Positions 6,709 through 13,550 of a stretch of DNA of 20,014 nucleotides are shown here, piece by piece. The stretch lies in assembly GCA_002392385.1 (NCBI GenBank), contig DGGX01000021.1:1-20014 (forward strand). The letters are read 5' to 3'. Position 1 is the stretch's first letter, and each line of letters opens with the position of its first letter. Origin of the DNA: Lachnospiraceae bacterium UBA3863 (GTDB lineage Bacteria > Bacillota > Clostridia > Lachnospirales > Lachnospiraceae). A program made the translations under genes and the position numbers. The notes beneath the pieces are model-generated. The model made no database searches, was not told the DNA's origin, and saw only the letters and a list, made by a program, of their open reading frames with translations.

Positions 6709-7614
6709 TTATTTAAGTTTCTGCAAAATCTCCTCTACGGAGTACGTCGGTCCCGCTGCGGCAACAGCCTCCCAAACAGGCTTCAACTCTTCAGGGGCAC
6801 AGCAAAGATTCTCTGCTGCTGTTTCGAGAGTATTGCCCTTCTGCATCTGACGCACCAGCATGGTGATTTGCTGCGTGAGAATGCCGGTTTCTATTCCCGC
6901 CGCCTTACCTTCCTCGTACCCTTTATACCGCTCGTTCCGAAGCGTCATCTCCCAGTCCATATACTCTTCCCTCCAAGCTGCATTGTGCCTGGCCTTGCGG
7001 ACCTGTCTCTGTATTCGATCAGCGAATGTGCCTTCCTCCGCATCCTCACTGCCGGCCACAAGTTCCAGAAAGCCTTTAAGCTCCGGTGAGATCTCTCCGC
7101 AGGTCCCTTTTGCGTTCAGCAGGACCTTCGTCATGCCGTCGTTCAGAGCCAGTTCTCTGTCGTCACGGCAGTAATTCTCAAAAATGTACCTGTAGTACCC
7201 TCTTTCGAATGGATCGAACGGCGAAATAAACAGAATGATCACCTCATTCAGTTCGTTATAATTCTCTCCGCGCTCCAGGAGTGTCTGGTCCATCGCGCCG
7301 CCGTAGTAGCGCATCCTCTTCGGAATGTTTTTCTCATTGCGAAGCTGCATCTCTACGTTGAGGATACAGTCCCGGTCATCACGTGCGGTGATATCCAGCC
7401 GGACGCCCCTGGCGTTCATTGACAGGCGTACCTCCACCTCGTTCCGGGCTTCTCTGAGTTCCCGGATGTGGAACTCGGGCAGGGCTACCTGCAAGAGTTC
7501 CAGAAGGAGATCCGTATGGGTCGTCATCACCTTGCCGAAAAGAAATGCGTTGCCGATCCCCGCCCTGGACCATTCTTCGTAGATGCTGGTTATTTCATTG
7601 TCCGTTCTGTTCAT
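6709..7614 (-). CDS. Rpn-family PD-(D/E)XK nuclease (transposase-like)
   Basis: A 301-residue protein of the Rpn / PDDEXK_2 group, DNA nucleases related to transposase_31 proteins that promote RecA-independent recombination in E. coli. The N-terminal part has the family opening around FLFGKVM (24-30). The nuclease core is VRLDITARDD, with Asp74, followed by NVEMQLR, with Glu88 and Gln90, the D...ExQ signature. MRYYGGAMDQ (101-110) follows, then a long helical region and a C-terminal segment with YKGYEEGKAAGIETGI, the repeated E-G-x-x-x-G pattern usual at the end of these proteins. AGGAGG sits 6 bases before ATG 7614. These genes are often multicopy and horizontally moved. No inverted repeats bound it, so it is listed as a gene and not as an insertion sequence. 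Confidence 0.9.
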   Translation of the reverse strand: MNRTDNEITSIYEEWSRAGIGNAFLFGKVMTTHTDLLLELLQVALPEFHIRELREARNEVEVRLSMNARGVRLDITARDDRDCILNVEMQLRNEKNIPKRMRYYGGAMDQTLLERGENYNELNEVIILFISPFDPFERGYYRYIFENYCRDDRELALNDGMTKVLLNAKGTCGEISPELKGFLELVAGSEDAEEGTFADRIQRQVRKARHNAAWREEYMDWEMTLRNERYKGYEEGKAAGIETGILTQQITMLVRQMQKGNTLETAAENLCCAPEELKPVWEAVAAAGPTYSVEEILQKLK

Positions 7615-7640
7615 CTGTCCCTCCTATGCTGTTTGAAAGA

Positions 7641-7691
7641 GGGGCTCCGGCAGCTGCTGCTCTGCTTACAGCATGTCTCTGCCGGAGCCCC
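7641..7691 (-). other. 13-bp hairpin in the leader of the Rpn gene
   Basis: GGGGCTCCGGCAG (7641-7653) and its exact complement (7679-7691) form a 13-bp GC-rich stem around a 25-base loop that can pair internally (GCTG with CAGC). On the minus strand it ends about 25 bases before the start codon, just upstream of the AGGAGG, and is followed by TCTTTC. It may attenuate or stabilise the transcript or mark a recombination site. The gene-free stretch 7615-8030 otherwise holds only the repeat composite at 7868-8030. Confidence 0.6.
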
Positions 7692-7867
7692 GGGTGTCGG
7701 ATCTGAAAAGATCCCCGAGCTGCTCCGGCAGGACTGCTTCAGGCTGTCAGCCTGCGCAGCACTATTGCCATCTATGAACAGTACACGGATTCCCTGCCGC
7801 CGCAGGTACTGCGTGTCTGCTTATGAAGATTGTATCACCAAACTGGTCCAGGAGGCAACGCTGCCGC

Positions 7868-8030
7868 CTCTCACAGGGGACGGTTCTCTGTGTGAGGAGA
7901 CCTTAATATTGCCTGCAAACCCGCATAATTCCTGCCTCTCACAGGGAACCGTCCCCTGTGAGAGAACCCCTTTTTCAGCCCCGCTCACACACAGAACCGT
8001 CCCCTGTGTGAGGTGAGACCCTGTGTGAGG
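7868..8030. repeat. REPIN-like composite, TCACA-type, copy 1
   Basis: Three palindromes lie in order: A at 7868-7896, B inverted at 7936-7964 and C inverted at 7984-8012, followed by a half copy at 8019-8030. A and B are joined by a 39-base spacer containing AACCCGCATAAT. The outer arms are CTCTCACAG with CTGTGAGAG, unlike the CGCG arms of the other subfamily. Bases 7868-7964 are identical to 13398-13494 over all 97 positions, and C is spaced the same 19 bases away in both. The composite ends exactly at the stop codon of the cyclotransferase gene (8031). Confidence 0.9.
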
Positions 8031-9050
8031 TCACCCTTCCACGCTGCCGAGGTAGACGAATACTTCTGCGGGGGTCCAGTCTCCACCGCCGCTTTCTGTA
8101 AGTCCGAGGGAAGCGCGCACGGTCTCGCTCTGGTAGAGGGTGCCGTTGGATTCGAGCTCGCAGATGTCGGCATAGGCCTTCTCGCTCACATCGTACAGCT
8201 CCCCCCTGACCATGGGCGGAAGGCTTTTGCGTCTTCTGCGCCTGCCTCGGGCGACAGGTTCCTCCTCCTGCACGGCCGCATGCTTGATTCCGGGGAAAGG
8301 TCCCAGATCATACAGCTCAAAGCCCGCGATGAGCGCATCGCCGATGTAATGCGCATCGGACATGAATCGGTCGTGGTTGTAACCGCGCTTCATGAGGCTG
8401 CCGTAGACGAAGAGGGTGCGGCGGCCCTGGTTTTCCCGGGCGAGAATGGTCCGGTAGGCGTCCAGATTGTTGCTCTCCCAGCTGTTCTCGATGCGCCGCA
8501 AGTATCTGGGAACATCGTAGACATCCCGCTCGACGCTGCGAATCGCTGCATAATAAGCCCTCGCAAAAACTTCCGGCACAACGTCCCCATGTGTCCGAAT
8601 GAAGTCCTTCGTGCGCACAGACGAGAAAATCAGCAGCCCTTCCGCAAAATCATCTTTTTCGTAACGGTGCCCCATGAAGCCTCTGCCGCTGCAGGCGACC
8701 ATAGCCCGCTGAAGCCGGTCGATAAAATAAGGAATCCTCTCCCCAATCTGCACCGGCATCCTGCGGTATGCCTGCATCAGGAAGGCCGTATTCAGGTAGG
8801 TGGGCATGTAATAGTAAGGAACTCTGCAGTCCCCGGGCATCGTCTCCGGCTCATCGTATCCCCAGAAAAGCGCATCCGGCATGTTCCGGCAGGGGCGTCC
8901 AGTGGCGAGAATCCCTTCCACATAGGCGAGGACTTCCTCCGTGGGGATAGTATCCTTCAGCAGCGCATCCAGCGCCGCGTACTGCTGCTGCGTCTGCCTC
9001 ACAAAATCGCGAAGGCTGATTTCATCGTGTCTCTTGAATGTGTACTTCAT
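8031..9050 (-). CDS. Gamma-glutamylcyclotransferase-like protein with an unknown N-terminal domain
   Basis: A 339-residue protein with two parts. Residues about 212-335 are a gamma-glutamylcyclotransferase (AIG2/GGCT) fold: TLFVYGSLMKRGYN with the glycine loop YGSL at 216-219, then LYDLGPFPGIKH, VRGELYDVSEKAYADICELE with a Glu at the usual catalytic position, and a closing AEVFVYL strand. Such enzymes release 5-oxoproline from gamma-glutamyl amines. Residues 1-200 are helical with YYYMPTYLNTAFLMQAYRRM and CSGRGFMGHRYE; I do not recognise this domain. A run RGRRRRRK (269-276) is inserted in the GGCT part and is unusual. AGGAGG lies upstream of ATG 9050, but that site is part of a 14-bp inverted repeat (9055-9118), so translation may be controlled by structure. 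The fold call is firm; the substrate is unknown. Confidence 0.8.
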   Translation of the reverse strand: MKYTFKRHDEISLRDFVRQTQQQYAALDALLKDTIPTEEVLAYVEGILATGRPCRNMPDALFWGYDEPETMPGDCRVPYYYMPTYLNTAFLMQAYRRMPVQIGERIPYFIDRLQRAMVACSGRGFMGHRYEKDDFAEGLLIFSSVRTKDFIRTHGDVVPEVFARAYYAAIRSVERDVYDVPRYLRRIENSWESNNLDAYRTILARENQGRRTLFVYGSLMKRGYNHDRFMSDAHYIGDALIAGFELYDLGPFPGIKHAAVQEEEPVARGRRRRRKSLPPMVRGELYDVSEKAYADICELESNGTLYQSETVRASLGLTESGGGDWTPAEVFVYLGSVEG

Positions 9051-9054
9051 AGCA

Positions 9055-9118
9055 AAACCTCCTGCATGCGTATCCGCGTGTTTGTCTTTACACTCGGATT
9101 ATCCCATGCAGGAGGTTT
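9055..9118 (-). promoter_or_regulatory. Long hairpin that would sequester the Shine-Dalgarno
   Basis: AAACCTCCTGCATG (9055-9068) and CATGCAGGAGGTTT (9105-9118) are perfect 14-base inverted repeats around 36 bases. The loop pairs further: ATCCG-C-GTG (9072-9080) with CAC-T-CGGAT (9091-9099), one mismatch. On the minus strand the second arm contains the AGGAGG of the downstream gene (start 9050), and the first arm supplies its exact anti-sequence, so the folded RNA hides the ribosome site. It lies 4 bases after the stop of the interrupted upstream gene (9123). It could be an RNA switch, a thermosensor, a coupling device or a small palindromic insertion. A terminator is less likely, given the long loop and only four T. 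Confidence 0.65.
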
Positions 9119-9122
9119 CCAA

Positions 9123-9794
9123 TCACCGCAACTCAGTTGCGACTTCTACTTCCAGGATGCGGTCCCGGTCGATGCGGACGGGGGCACCGCCGGCGTCCAT
9201 GGAGGGGGATTCCCCGACGGTCCCGGAGGGTGCCCCGGCGCTCGCCCCATCGCCTTCCGGCACGACCTCGATCCCTTCCTTATCCAGCCGGCTCACCCGG
9301 CCGCAGATCTCTCCGCGGTTCTCCTCGGGTGTAATATAGCTGACCGAGACCCGGAGACCGCCTTTAAAGGCATACATGAGCAGGCCGTTCCTGTCGCTGG
9401 CCTGGACTTCGTTGTAGAACATCTGCCCAGTACGCCCGGCACTCCCCTCACGCCCGGCACTGTTGCTCCGCCGCTGCGCCGCCGCGTTGATCCGTTCGTA
9501 CCAGGCCCGTTCGAGGCCCATGAGATCGACCAGGTTGTGGAGGATCCGGTCGCGGGCGTAGTCGGACAGCTGCAGCCAGATGCTGACAGCGGTCGTTCGC
9601 GCGTAGGAATGCATGCGCCAGTCCTCTTCCATCCTCCGCAGACCCTCCAGCATGCAGATCACCTGCGTCAGGTTCTGTGTCAGAAACAGAGGGTGCATCG
9701 TGGAAATCGCGGCGACTCTTCTGTTCTTCAGCCGGAAGTCATCCAGGACGAGCCGCTGGTCCATCACGGCGATCCCCTCGTGCAGCGCCGCCAT
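9123..9794 (-). pseudogene. 3' part of the helix-turn-helix gene split by IS21
   Basis: These 223 residues are the C-terminal half of the gene whose first half is at 12407-12973. The open frame begins MAALHEG at ATG 9794 but has no Shine-Dalgarno. The codons just before it, AAT GAC, are the target duplication and match the last two codons of the 5' part, so removal of the IS joins SDRTIEND to MAALHEG in frame and completes the recognition helix of a DeoR-like HTH. The middle (STMHPLFLTQNLTQVICMLEGL, SIWLQLSDYARDRI) is helical. The end (LRVSVSYI..., CGRVSRLDKEGIEVV, then RIDRDRILEVEV) looks like a small all-beta barrel interrupted by a Gly/Ser/Pro-rich stretch at about 180-205. No named family was recognised. 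Confidence 0.8.
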
Positions 9795-9800
9795 GTCATT
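9795..9800. repeat. Target site duplication, left copy
   Basis: GTCATT abuts the left terminus of the IS21 element and is repeated at 12407-12412 directly after the right terminus. Six bases is within the usual range for IS21-family insertions. Confidence 0.9.
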
Positions 9801-9894
9801 TGATTATTCCGGGCGATCAGCCCATGCGCTGAAGCGCGTTCAGCGCACGGAAATCGCCGTTTAGCAAAGTCCGGCCGCAGTTCAGCCCAGGCCG

Positions 9895-10635
9895 TCAGGC
9901 GTGGGATAAGTACTGCCGCATATTCACATCACCGGTTTCCACCCAAGCGGTGTTGTGCGCGAAGCGCTCAACGATGGATTCTGCATAAGTTCCGCCGCGA
10001 AGACGCTTCACCCAGTCCTCGCGTTTGTAAAGCGTGCAGAAGATCGTGGATGTGCTGTCAAAGCGGCGCTCTGTCAGTTCCAAAAGGAATTCGACATCTG
10101 CCTTTGACAGTTCCGGCATCAGCCATTCATCCAAGACGAGCACCTTGAAAGCTGCATACTTGTTCAGCACTTTGTTCTTGCCGCCGGGAAGCACCGACTT
10201 CTCAGCGTATTCTTCCAGGAGATCCGGGAGCCGGATGTATCTGGTCTTATGCTGATTTCGACAGGCTTCTTTTGCCATTGCACAGCCAAGGAAGGTCTTG
10301 CCGGAGCTGGGATATCCCTGGAATACGATGCTTCGGCAGTCGTCGACGAACCGACAGCTAGCCAGATCGGCGATAATGCCTCGGTTGAGGGGACGCTTGT
10401 CGATATACAGGATGTCATGGATGTCCGCTTTCGGGAGGCGGAACTTCGCTTTCCGTATCAGGCCCTTGACCTTTTCGTTGTACTTTCTCTGATAGACACT
10501 GTCAGTCAGCAGCTGGAAACGGTCGTCAAACGGAAGTGCCAGCGTCTGCGGATCCTGCTGTTGTATTTCGAGTTCCTCTATGAATTCGCCGATATTCAGA
10601 ACACGGAGCTTTCTTCTGGTCTCATCATTCAGCAT
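9895..10635 (-). CDS. istB: IS21 helper ATPase IstB
   Basis: A 246-residue AAA+ ATPase related to DnaC that assembles on DNA and activates the IstA transposase at the target. Walker A is GYPSSGKT (107-114) and Walker B is VLVLDEWL (165-172) with Asp169-Glu170. The N-terminal helical region (1-75) that recognises DNA and oligomerises is present. STIFCTLYKREDW (about 196-208) is the sensor-1 segment, and ESIVERFAHNT holds the arginine region. GGAGG at 10643-10647 precedes ATG 10635, which lies inside the end of istA (overlap 11 bases), the usual coupling in this family. Length is typical and no damage is visible. Confidence 0.96.
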   Translation of the reverse strand: MLNDETRRKLRVLNIGEFIEELEIQQQDPQTLALPFDDRFQLLTDSVYQRKYNEKVKGLIRKAKFRLPKADIHDILYIDKRPLNRGIIADLASCRFVDDCRSIVFQGYPSSGKTFLGCAMAKEACRNQHKTRYIRLPDLLEEYAEKSVLPGGKNKVLNKYAAFKVLVLDEWLMPELSKADVEFLLELTERRFDSTSTIFCTLYKREDWVKRLRGGTYAESIVERFAHNTAWVETGDVNMRQYLSHA

Positions 10636-12205
10636 CAGGATCGCCTCCCTTCCGGTAGTAGTCGCTGCCGCGCAGATAACCCATGGAGGAGTCGTCGGTG
10701 GAGGATTCGGATTCCAGCTGCTCTTTGTAAGTGATGTCTTGATTCGCCGTCAGGATTGCTTTAAGGTGGTGGTAACGGGGCACCTTAATCCCTCTGCTGA
10801 TGGCAAGCTCACAGGCGGTTTCCAGACGGGCATCTGTATACGTCCTGCTGAGACGGAGAACGGCGAGACAAGGATTATAGCCCTGTTCTTTTATGCTGAC
10901 ACTGCCGAAGATCCGGTCGATGACCTGCCGGGTAGACTTCCCAACAGAACTCGCCCAGTTCCGGATGCGTTCGTCATCCCACTGGACGATGTTTCGGAAT
11001 GCCGGCGGCATGTCTTCCGGGTGTGTGGAGTACTTGTTCTTCATATAGTCCGGAAAACGGTTGTGCGTTGTCAGCCGCTCGCCTTTGTAATAGAGTTCCA
11101 CAAAACGGTCTGTGATCTTCAGATCTACCTTCTTTTTCGCGTACTGATACGGGCAGGAATACCGGTTCTTCTTGTACACGACATGGAAGTCGAGATTTAC
11201 AGCCCGGCCATAGACCCACTCGGCGATCTCGTAAGGGACATCCGGGAGCGGACGAAGGAATTCCCTTTCTTCCTGAAGCACCTCATAACGGCTGCCTTCG
11301 CGTTTCTGAAAAGCCTCATGGTTGAACTTATAGAGCTTGTCCGCAACTCCCTTCTTGAGTTCCGCGAAGGAGTAGTACACGTCATTCCTGCACCGGGCGA
11401 TGATGGCGGTGGCGATCTTACCGACCGTGCCTTCTACGGAAGGCTTCTGCTTCGGTTTCCTGACTCCTGCAGGCATGATCGCTGTCAGGTAGTGCGAGCC
11501 GAGAGCTGCATAATCATCGGTCAGGATGATCTCGCCTTCCTTTGGATGAGATACAACACCGGTCTTGAGGTTGTCGCACACGGTCCGTACCGGAGCGCCG
11601 CCAAAGTATTCATACATGCGGATATGACACCGGATAAAGGTGTCCATCTTCATGTCCAGGCACGGCTCAACATAAGAATACTGGCTGTAGGGGAGTGTTC
11701 CGACGAACAGGTAGACCGTGATGAGTTCGCCGGTGCTCATGTCCACGTAGTGCATGGTCGGACCGGACCAGTCGACTTCCGCTCGCTCTCCGGGCTTGTG
11801 CTCGAGATGGTTGGTGAGGCGGTTTGCGATGGTGAATTCGGCATACCCTTCGTTGAACTTTGTCTTGCCCATGGGGATCTCGCCGTTACGTTCGCATCGT
11901 TCGACGTATTCCTCATGGAGAAGCTTGAGGGTAACACCTACGCGTTTCAGTTCCTGATGTACGTGCTCGTAGTCAGGATCACCGTACATGGTCTCGTTCG
12001 CGAACTTCTCCGGGTAGAAGAGGCGATAGACCTCTGATGCCTCAAGGTCACGGACATCGTCGTAACGAATGCCCTTTTCGTCAGCGATGTTGAAGACTTC
12101 ACTGACAGAATGCCTTGAGATGTGTCTTGTGGATGCGATCGTACTTCGTGACAATCCGGCATCCCGAAGCTCCATGATGAGCTTCACGTTGATTTTTCTG
12201 GCCAT
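10625..12205 (-). CDS. istA: IS21 transposase IstA
   Basis: A 526-residue DDE transposase. It begins with an HTH (KLIMELRDAGLSRSTIAST, about 8-26, then HISRHSVSEVF) that reads the terminal repeats, followed by a second DNA-binding region. The RNase H-like catalytic core has Asp145 in AEVDWSG, Asp211 in TVCDNLKTGV and Glu258 in PSVEGTV, all three acidic residues in the usual contexts. A beta-barrel and a charged C-terminal tail follow. The 201 bases upstream of ATG 12205 hold the right terminus and its subterminal repeats. The gene has no frameshift or stop and should be functional with istB. Confidence 0.96.
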   Translation of the reverse strand: MARKINVKLIMELRDAGLSRSTIASTRHISRHSVSEVFNIADEKGIRYDDVRDLEASEVYRLFYPEKFANETMYGDPDYEHVHQELKRVGVTLKLLHEEYVERCERNGEIPMGKTKFNEGYAEFTIANRLTNHLEHKPGERAEVDWSGPTMHYVDMSTGELITVYLFVGTLPYSQYSYVEPCLDMKMDTFIRCHIRMYEYFGGAPVRTVCDNLKTGVVSHPKEGEIILTDDYAALGSHYLTAIMPAGVRKPKQKPSVEGTVGKIATAIIARCRNDVYYSFAELKKGVADKLYKFNHEAFQKREGSRYEVLQEEREFLRPLPDVPYEIAEWVYGRAVNLDFHVVYKKNRYSCPYQYAKKKVDLKITDRFVELYYKGERLTTHNRFPDYMKNKYSTHPEDMPPAFRNIVQWDDERIRNWASSVGKSTRQVIDRIFGSVSIKEQGYNPCLAVLRLSRTYTDARLETACELAISRGIKVPRYHHLKAILTANQDITYKEQLESESSTDDSSMGYLRGSDYYRKGGDPDAE

Positions 12206-12392
12206 TCTTCTGGCCTCCCTTCGTTAGATTTGGAGCGATGCTCCCGGTGTAATTCTAACGAAGGAAAAAGCAAAAAGAACAAGAGTTAACAGGTGTGCTG
12301 ATCGGCGGCCAACATGGGCTGATGTGCGGATCGTATCAAATGGGCTGAAGCGCGGTCAGGCTGCGCTGAACTGCGGCCAGAGTGGGCCGGAG

Positions 12393-12406
12393 GCCCGGAA
12401 TAATCA
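12393..12406. repeat. Right terminal inverted repeat of the IS21 element
   Basis: GCCCGGAATAATCA is the exact complement of TGATTATTCCGGGC at 9801-9814. Read on the minus strand, its first three bases TGA supply the stop codon that cuts off the host gene. Confidence 0.93.
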
Positions 12407-12412
12407 GTCATT
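12407..12412. repeat. Target site duplication, right copy
   Basis: GTCATT follows the right IS terminus and matches 9795-9800. On the minus strand it reads AAT GAC, two in-frame codons of the interrupted gene. Confidence 0.9.
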
Positions 12413-12860
12413 CTCTATGGTCCGGTCGCTGACCAGGTATTTTTCCGCGACTTTGTGCCTGTCGAACTCCTTAGCCTGGCCAAAATCATGCAGCTCCTTC
12501 GCAATAGACAGCTGCCGCTCCAGAGGCGTCAGTTGGCGGTCCAAGGGGGCAGTCTCCACCTTCCAGCGGTCCTGCAGGAAGGCCAGATAATCATTGACGA
12601 CCCGGTACTCCTCTCCGGACTTGCGCTTCATCGCGCAGATGACCTCAATCAGAGAAGCCCGGAGCATCTCGCCCATGCCGGCGGTCCTGACAGACTCGTC
12701 CGCATAGTCGCAGGTCTGCAGGAAGGCCTCAAAGATGACCTGCGCCTTCTTCTGAAGTCCTCTCTTCTTCTGCGCGTCAACAACGAAGGACCTGTCGTAC
12801 AGCAGGCCCTTCGTCTCAGTCTGGGTCAGGTATTCCTGAATGGAGTTGTGAATGGATGGA

Positions 12861-12953
12861 GCGCGCAGGGGACGGTTCTCTGCGTGCTTTTTATTGTCCA
12901 GACCGCGCGGAGAACCTTCCCCTGCGCGGTCGAGAACCTTCCCCTGCGTGGTC
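12861..12953. repeat. CGCG-type REPIN inside a coding region
   Basis: One palindrome is in plus orientation (12861-12886) and two are inverted (12901-12930 and 12932-12953). The first two are joined by TTTTTATTGTCCA, the same linker as in the 529-683 cluster. The inverted copies have AACCTTCCCC where other copies have AACCGTCCCC. On the minus strand the whole element is open in the frame of the interrupted helix-turn-helix gene and would add about 32 residues near its N terminus. Confidence 0.85.
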
Positions 12954-12966
12954 TTGCTCAGTTTTC

Positions 12967-13374
12967 TCACCACTTCCTGCTCTCCCCCTGCGCCATATTC
13001 GCCATGTATCTTCTTGCGGCATCAAGGTCGCCCTCCTGCAGACTGACGAGCTTGCCGTCCGCGCCTTTCCGGACGATCAGGCAGCGGCTGTACACGGCCA
13101 CCTGCGCCTCGGGAATGACGATCACCGGCTCCTCCGGCTGCCCTTCTCTTCCGCCTTGAAACGCGCCATGCTTCTCCGACATCTCCAGATGCCATTTCTC
13201 CTGGTGGCTGTTATAGACCAGGAACAAGCCTTCCGTATCCGGAATCGGGACAAAGGTCCTGTCAATGCCGATCCCCCCACAGATTGTCATGCTGGGTGCC
13301 TCGCTCATGAGGACATCGATATCCGCGACCTCCGCCCTGTGCGACACCCCGCCCGGCGTCCGGATCAGCTCCAT
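12967..13374 (-). CDS. Unknown 135-residue protein
   Basis: I do not recognise this protein. From ATG 13374 (GGAG 6 bases upstream) it reads MELIRTPGGVSHRAEVADID, then PSMTICGGIGIDRTFVPIPD, GLFLVYNSHQEKWHLEMSEK, a Gly/Glu-rich loop, VIVIPEAQVAVYSRCLIVRK and an acidic helix with a basic end. The pattern is alternating strands, soluble, with no signal peptide or membrane helix. The frame stays open far upstream, but that part is translated repeat sequence, so the earlier start is rejected. The stop overlaps the start of the downstream helix-turn-helix gene, which suggests the two form an operon and may act together. A repeat composite begins 23 bases upstream of the start and separates it from the AEC gene, so its original leader may have been altered. 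Confidence 0.7.
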   Translation of the reverse strand: MELIRTPGGVSHRAEVADIDVLMSEAPSMTICGGIGIDRTFVPIPDTEGLFLVYNSHQEKWHLEMSEKHGAFQGGREGQPEEPVIVIPEAQVAVYSRCLIVRKGADGKLVSLQEGDLDAARRYMANMAQGESRKW

Positions 13375-13397
13375 GGACGGCTCCACATAGGACGTAT

Positions 13398-13550
13398 CTC
13401 TCACAGGGGACGGTTCTCTGTGTGAGGAGACCTTAATATTGCCTGCAAACCCGCATAATTCCTGCCTCTCACAGGGAACCGTCCCCTGTGAGAGTCCCCC
13501 CTGAGCAGCCTCGCTCACACACAGAACCGTCCCCTGTGAGAGGTGTGAGG
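13398..13550. repeat. REPIN-like composite, TCACA-type, copy 2
   Basis: Palindromes lie at 13398-13426, 13466-13494 (inverted) and from 13514 (inverted), with the same 39-base spacer and 19-base gap as copy 1. Bases 13398-13494 are identical to 7868-7964. It fills the whole gap between the AEC gene stop (13551) and the unknown protein. It has the same orientation as copy 1, 5.5 kb away. Confidence 0.9.

Larger units (their letters stand above)
9801..12406 (-). mobile_element. Complete IS21-family insertion sequence
   Basis: The 2606-bp element has perfect 14-bp terminal inverted repeats, TGATTATTCCGGGC at 9801-9814 and its complement at 12393-12406, with the family TG...CA ends and a 6-bp target duplication. 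It carries istA and istB in the usual order with an 11-base overlap. Subterminal repeats occur at both ends, as expected for IS21 transposase sites: GGCCGCAGTTCAGC at 9873-9886 is inverted at 12365-12378; GATCAGCCCATG at 9815-9826 resembles the inverse of 12313-12324; GCTGAAGCGC occurs at 9829-9838 and 12344-12353. Both genes are open, so the element looks potentially active. It interrupts a helix-turn-helix gene. Confidence 0.96.
12404..12973 (-). pseudogene. 5' part of the helix-turn-helix gene split by IS21
   Basis: The host gene reads 189 codons from GTG 12973 (or GTG 12970) to 12407 and then stops at a TGA (12404-12406) provided by the IS end. It starts across the stop of the upstream gene (12967-12969), which suggests translational coupling. 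The stretch after the first seven residues is translated REP sequence (12861-12953). Native-looking protein resumes at SIHNSIQEYLTQTETKGLLY. A helical domain follows, ending in KEFDRHKVAEKYLVSDRTIEND, the first part of a DeoR/HTH_11-like winged helix. Joined to 9794-9123 the product is about 412 residues. In the present state it would yield a protein lacking part of the DNA-binding helix and the whole C-terminal half. Confidence 0.8.

Noticed and set aside
7468..8016. Plus-strand frame running through the repeat composite
   Set aside because: Half of it is antisense to the Rpn gene and the rest is translated hairpin and REP sequence.
7868..8030. CRISPR array
   Set aside because: The repeats are palindromes in both orientations with few units and unequal gaps; no cas gene is present.
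9055..9118. Terminator of the upstream split gene
   Set aside because: The 36-base loop and only four T after the stem make a rho-independent terminator unlikely, and the stem contains the next ribosome site.
8013..9803. Plus-strand open frame of about 600 codons
   Set aside because: Antisense to the cyclotransferase gene and the 3' regulator fragment, starts inside a REP copy and shows no domain.
10580..12037. Plus-strand frame across the IS21 element
   Set aside because: Antisense to istA, which has all catalytic motifs.
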